This document shows, piece after piece, positions 59,153-64,000 of a stretch of DNA of 64,000 nt. Each line of letters opens with the position of its first letter. Positions within the stretch are counted from its first letter, which is position 1. The notes under the pieces were generated by a model, which had not been told where the DNA came from, made no database searches, and saw nothing but the letters and a program-made list of their open reading frames with translations. The translations under genes were made by a program, and so were the position numbers. Source of the stretch: Tricholoma matsutake (Eukaryota; Basidiomycota; Agaricomycetes; Agaricales; Tricholomataceae); the NCBI GenBank assembly GCA_026075535.2, contig AP026546.1:2728001-2792000 (forward strand). The letters are read 5' to 3'.

Positions 59153-60156
59153 TGATGATACTCGACCCAGAAACCCAAACAAAAGGCCTTGGATGGTATA
59201 ACACAAGCTAGAGGAAGGGTGTGAGGTGGTACTAAATATCACTGCTGTTAATCAAGAGTGGGGGACCAAAGTTTGAAGTGGTTCTAAGAGATTTGTCAAA
59301 GTTCGAAAGGGTATGAAGTTCTGCAAAGATCTTTGATAAAAGTTTGAAGAGGTTCAAGAAAGTTCAAGGAAGTTCAAAGGGTTTGCAGAGGATGAGAATA
59401 GTTTCAACAGATGATGAAGATATATGATAGTGACATGCAAAGGTCTTGAGAGTGGATAGACAATAGACAATAGTTTTGAGAAGCTAATATGGAATTTTTG
59501 AGGAAGTTCACAGTAAGCCACTAAACTTCCGGACTAAGATGAGAGGCTTGGACTCAAGAGAATTACTCTTAAATCAGATGATAGATATGGGAAGATGATC
59601 TGTTCTGTTCCTCTAGGTAGCTAGTACAAGGCTATATAAGTTTTGAGAGATAGTACTAAAAAGGAAATAGAACATGAGGACTACATGAGGCAAGATATAA
59701 AGCAATAAAGAACTTTCCAAAACAGAAAATAAATGAGCCATGATGAGAAGGGAAACATGTAGAGTCACAATATATCAAGTGTACCTGTCCTATTGATCCA
59801 ATATATCATTGAAATATCAAAATGCTGCAATTGCATCCTAAAAGTGCATTATCATATCTCCTTGTGTCCAGTGGTGCTCAATATGCGATGTGCTGCATGT
59901 GTCTGAAGGGCAGTGCAATAGGCATATGGCAGCCAAAGGCATTTGAGGTGCTGTGAAGTCATTCAAACTTGCTCGAAGTGTTTCAAAGTTGTTTGAAGTC
60001 ATTTGAAGTTGTTTGAAGTCATTTGAAGTCATTTGAAGTGTTACAAAAAACCTTCGAAAAAGGTTCATAAAGTTCATAAGTGTTTGACATGTCATGGGCA
60101 TTGACTGTAATATGTGGAAACATTTTCTGAGCTGAATCCACAAAGTGGACCTATCA
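59153..60156 (-). repeat. Gypsy LTR of the TGATAGGTCCAC family
   Basis: A 1004-bp sequence from TGATGATACTCGACCC to GTGGACCTATCA (plus strand), the same family as 61281-62285 and the two copies in copia C1. On the minus strand the purine-rich AAGGGAGAGGA lies just outside its start, as a polypurine tract would. The flanks do not match as a duplication, so it may be the end of a rearranged element rather than a clean solo LTR. Confidence 0.8.
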
Positions 60157-60304
60157 TCCTCTCCCTTACTGAAATACTGACTGTCCAAGTCAGCCAATCA
60201 AAGACATGTGATGATCACAAGACCATGTTGAAAATGTAAACAATGTTGAAACACCTGTTTTCCTCAAAAACCACCAACTGCCATCATTTGAATTCACCCA
60301 CATC

Positions 60305-62635
60305 ATGTCTCTACTCACCAAACTGCAAAATGGGGTCCTTGACTATGTGAACATGATGCCCGAGACCAGTATCACAGAGGATCTCGACTTTGAGATATGG
60401 GGAAAAGGTTTTTGTGTGCAAATGGTAAGTTTCTGGTTTTCATTCAATATTTGAGAATGCTAACATGATATGTTCAGGCAGAATATGATGAACTGGTGGA
60501 TGACCTGGGCAAAGAATGTGACTCAACCATGCAAAAGGTTGTCGATGAGGTTTCCAAGCTTTTTAAACCAATGGCTCAATGTGAATGGCATTCATGGGGG
60601 GGGGAACTTTTGTTTATGGATTTGAGTAAGCAGGTAGAGCAGGAATGAAGGGAACAGGAAGCAAGACAGGTCTGGGAGGAGGAGGAGGAGGCTCAAAGGC
60701 TGGAGGAAGATGTGAAGAAGGCCAAAATCAAGGCTCAAAAGGGGGTGTTAGGAGACGCTCGAAATGCAGCTCTTGCTGTGTTTCATGCTAAAATGTTGTC
60801 AAAAGAGGAGTTGCAGTGATGAAACACAGAGCTGGCAGCAGAGGCAAGAGTGATCAAGAGGGCTGAGGCTGGGCTGAAAGATGAAGAGGAGGGGGAGAAG
60901 GCACTGCCCATGGTGAGAGTAGCAAAGTGAAAGGTGGTGGAGCTTGAGGCAGGTGAGGATGAGGAGGACGAGATGATTGAGGATGAGGTAGAGGGCAAGC
61001 AGAGGAAGTTTGCAGAGGGCAGACTGCTTGATTTTGAGGGACCGGTAAGTTTTCAAAATTGAATTTGATTTCCAAACTTTATTAACTAGTTGCATCATAG
61101 TGCAATCATTGTGCTGGTTTCAAGTCCCAGCCATGCTGTGTCATCAAAGAAGGAGCCCCAAAGTGCATCAAGTGCACAGAGGTGTTGCAGGGATGTTATT
61201 GGGAAGGGGTATCGAGGAAAGGGCTTCAAAAAGGTGAGGGGAGGAAGTTGAGGGTTGTGAAGAGCGGGGATTCAAAACAGTGATGATGCTCAACCCAGAA
61301 ACTCAACCAAAACCAACTAAACTGGTCTTAGGAGATATAACACCAGTCAGAGGAAGGTTGCGAGGTAGTACTGAATATCACCGTGCTATCCAAAGGCTGG
61401 TAAATGTACTGTAAAACGTTGTGAAGCAGTATTAGGCCATGCAAAGTTCTGTGAAGCTGTCCAAAGTAACACAAAACACTACGAAGTGTTCCGAAATGAT
61501 ACAAAAGAGTTTAGCAGCAGTGTGAAGGAGTTCAAGAATCTCTGAAATGGTTTCACGACTTTGGGAGAGGGTGATGATAGTTGAAGGTGAGGTAAGAGAC
61601 GATGACACAGTAGATAGATGATTTGATGAAAGTTTTGAGAAACTATGTGGCAAAACAATGTAGTTTGCAGAATACTTGAGCGAGTTCGGACTAAGACTGA
61701 GCTAAAACTCAAGAGTTAAACCCTTAAGTCAGACAATAGGCAATGGGAGAAGACAATTTTTTGTTCTCTCGACAGTAAATACACCAAACTATATATGTTT
61801 TAGAGAGATAGTACTAAAAAGGTAAAAGGCCATGAGGCAAAACATGTGGTAAATGTGAGGCAGTGAACAAAGTGTCAAAATCATGAAGTAAATGAGAAAA
61901 TGATAAGAAAGAAATGTGCCATATACATGATATATCAAATCTCCTTGTCTTGTGGTTCCAATAAATCATGAATATGTCTAAAAGCACCTCAATGTGTGCT
62001 AAGTTGCTAGCCATTGTGTTTCCTTGTGTTTGTGGTGGGGGGAATGCAATGCATTAGTGTGTGTAATGGTGGGAGCATGTGTTTGAGGTTTGGTACAATA
62101 GGAATACAGTGGCCAAAGTTGTTCAAAATGGTTCGAAGTCTTTTGAAACATTTCAAAGTGTTGTTTTGTCGTTTTGTGCATTCATAGGTGTTTGTAAGCA
62201 TTTGCAAAATCGTAGGACTTTGGGATTGAGGTGTCCAAGTGTGATTTCTTGATTTCAGAGCTTTGCTGCCATAGTGGACCTATCAATGGGTGACATGCCC
62301 AAAACCAGGTACAGAAGTCATTCGAAGTAATTTCATAGTGTATGCTAGCCTATTTTTCAGATTGGGAAGTGCCTCAAATCTGTGTCATGGGCCCCATCGA
62401 GGAAGCCGAACTGGTAGCGGGACCTTCAAGACCAGCAAAGGAGAGAAAGAGGTCATCAAAGGGAAAGGGAAAAGCAAAGGCAAAGGGGTCGGGGGGTTTT
62501 GAAGAGGGGGGGGAAGTCAATGAAGAAATTGCAATTTGTCATCAATTCCTGGCAACGAGGTTGGTGGAGATGAAGGTGGAGATGGAGGTTCTTGGTAGGC
62601 AAATAGAACTGGTCGAAGAAATGTTGGAGGAGTAG
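60305..62635 (+). pseudogene. Coiled-coil cysteine-rich gene split by a solo LTR
   Basis: The start is ATG 60305 (MSLLTKLQNGVLDYVNMMPE). GT-AG introns lie at 60425-60477, 61045-61100 and 62309-62360. The middle is an acidic/basic coiled coil (RQVWEEEEEAQRLEEDVKKA) with in-frame TGA codons (60646-60648 and others). Exon 3 holds six spaced cysteines (CNHCAGFKSQPCC, then CIKCTEVLQGC). The frame stops at the LTR (61281-62285) and resumes after it: removing the LTR plus 4 bp gives an in-frame join into DWEVPQICVMGPIEEAELVA and a Lys-rich, then coiled-coil tail to TAG 62633-62635. This repetitive basidiomycete family often lies beside transposons; its function is unknown. Confidence 0.6.
61281..62285 (-). 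repeat. Solo gypsy LTR inside the cysteine-rich gene
   Basis: A 1005-bp member of the TGATAGGTCCAC family. The left flank is ACAG, as at 8067; the right flank is ATGG. If these are a decayed 4-bp duplication, excision restores the gene frame. A minus-strand TATA-like stretch lies near 61795. Confidence 0.82.
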
Positions 62636-62881
62636 AGTAGAAAGAAAACTTTGTAGTATTTTTCCTTGTATGAAATTAATATTTTGTGAGTTTCAAAAAG
62701 TAGCTGTAAGAAATGTAAAGAGAAATACGAAAATAAGGGAAAGGCTCAGTAGATCATCATGGCTGAAAAACCCTTTTGGAGTTTGTATGACCACACTATA
62801 ATGTGATATTGCGACTTGTATTGTACACTAAAAGAAATCAAAGTCATAGGTAAGTAATGGTAAACAAAGAAAAGAGAATAA

Positions 62882-64000
62882 TTAACCATCTTTGAAATCT
62901 GGAATGTCTTCGGGAATATCTTTGTCAACATTCAAAGTTTTTTGAAGTGTTTCGAGACATTCCAAGTCGATGTCAAAGAAATTCGGAGGGAGTGGAATCA
63001 ATTTTTGCGCTAGGTATGGCAGAAGTTGAAATGTGGCAACAGGCCAATGGAGTACTGATCTGTCAAGTTTGCAAAGGATGTAGGCTCCTCCATAGTTTCA
63101 ATCAATGATGATGAGGGGACCTAAGTATCAAGGTCGCATCTTGCGATTGAGGGACTTCTTGATCTGTGTGTTTTGAAGTAGCACTAAATTGCCTTTTGCG
63201 AAGTTGGAATCTTTGACAGCCCACTGGTGGACTTGTTCAAATCATTTCACAGCTTCAAGACATGTTGAAAGAACCTTCGAATAAAGAATTTTGAGATCAA
63301 TCAAACATTTTTGCAAGGCAATAGCTCATTGTGCAATAAGATCAGTTGTTGAGATTATTGAATTTGGAGGGGGCTGCAAATATGTAGCTTTGGAGATATT
63401 GAGTGGGATGTGATCCTGTAACTGTGAAGTAAGGAGAACAACCCATGCGTTTATGAACTGTAACTCATTCTGCCCAAAGCACTGAGTGTGCTCCAGCTGA
63501 TCATTTGCTTTGGTCTCCATTGATTGCTTTGAATAGAGATTGTCGAATGTTGAAGTGGGCTCGTTTGATGAGTCCATTGGCATGAGAATTGTATCCGCTA
63601 ATTCAGATGTGGTTAATATGGTATTATTTCATGAGACACTCCATTGCTGTGACAAATGCAGAACCATTGTCAGTGATGATTTTGTATAGGGATCCCCATC
63701 GACAGATGATGTCTTCAAAGATCCAATCACTGAGTGTCATCGCATTTTCATGTCAACACTTTCGCCATTCTGGATAGGCTGTTAATGAACATCAATCCTG
63801 AACAATATACTTAAATCTGTTTGATGGGGACATTTGCATTGTGTCGATGTAGACTTTGCTGAAAAGTGGAGCTGGTATTCCAACTGTAGGTGGGATAAGA
63901 AGATTTCAAGTTTGTTGAATCTGGCAGAGGTGGCAGGTATGGATAAACCATGCAATGTCAGCTTTCATGTTAGGCCACCAAAATCGTAGGGCAATGACAG
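62882..64000 (-). pseudogene. Ty3/gypsy integrase, C-terminal part, running off the window
   Basis: Minus strand, ending at TAA 62882-62884. From the right edge: a HHCC-like finger region, KIITDNGSAF with a core Asp, then SGYNSHANGLIKRAHFDIRQ with the DDE glutamate position replaced in the usual way for this lineage, NAWVVLLTSQL, and the tail NLVLLQNTQIKKSLNRKMRP, YLGPLIII and GGAYILCKLD. Stops and one-base shifts occur (near 63250 and 63600). The rest of pol lies beyond the window. It may be the element family that owns the TGATAGGTCCAC LTRs, but no LTR directly follows it. Confidence 0.8.

Overview
The window looks like a transposon-dense stretch of a basidiomycete (Agaricomycete-type) fungal genome. 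The evidence is intron-rich nuclear genes with introns of about 45-65 nt, and mobile-element families typical of mushrooms: chromodomain Ty3/gypsy elements, Ty1/copia elements primed at GGTTATGGGCC, a Plavaka-like transposase, KDZ-associated CxC5/CxC6 cysteine clusters, and a Helitron helicase of the fungal type. No bacterial signals, rRNA, tRNA or CRISPR array was seen. All names come from reading the sequence; no database was searched.

Layout. (1) 1-22214 is a nest of transposons. An old copia remnant (C2, minus strand) has its 5' LTR ending at 22214. It was hit by a gypsy chromovirus (451-7206, duplication GGAGG) and by a second copia (C1, 7882-21946, duplication AGATA). C1 was then hit at least six times: two solo gypsy LTRs, a MITE, a small LTR element without pol, a 1.5-kb TIR element and a hAT-like element. 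(2) 22441-24959 is an apparently intact gene for mitochondrial D-lactate dehydrogenase. (3) 25-36.5 kb is mostly gypsy debris. It includes a deletion derivative with full LTRs (28799-32811), whose LTRs carry five hairpins sharing one loop, and a 24-bp minisatellite. (4) 36.5-39.7 kb is a Plavaka-like transposase gene broken by two small elements. (5) 39932-45330 is a defective copia element with LTRs and the duplication TTTCC. (6) 45.3-52.2 kb is the main host-gene island: ribokinase (+), a Fus3/Kss1-type MAP kinase (-) convergent with it, a tentative small gene, and a CYSTM protein. (7) 52.2-64 kb returns to transposons: a CxC5/CxC6 gene, a Helitron helicase with a C-terminal cysteine-protease-like region, a copia RNase H scrap, gypsy-type LTRs, a cysteine-rich gene split by a solo LTR, and a gypsy integrase running off the right edge.

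Most element ORFs are broken, and most breaks I could read are TGA where arginine (CGA) is expected, with one TAG for TGG. This is the pattern left by C-to-T decay of silenced DNA. The host genes are clean apart from two oddities in the MAP kinase: a one-base shift just after its start and two GC-AG introns. In several cases removing an insertion plus one target duplication restores the target reading frame, which gives an independent check on the boundaries.
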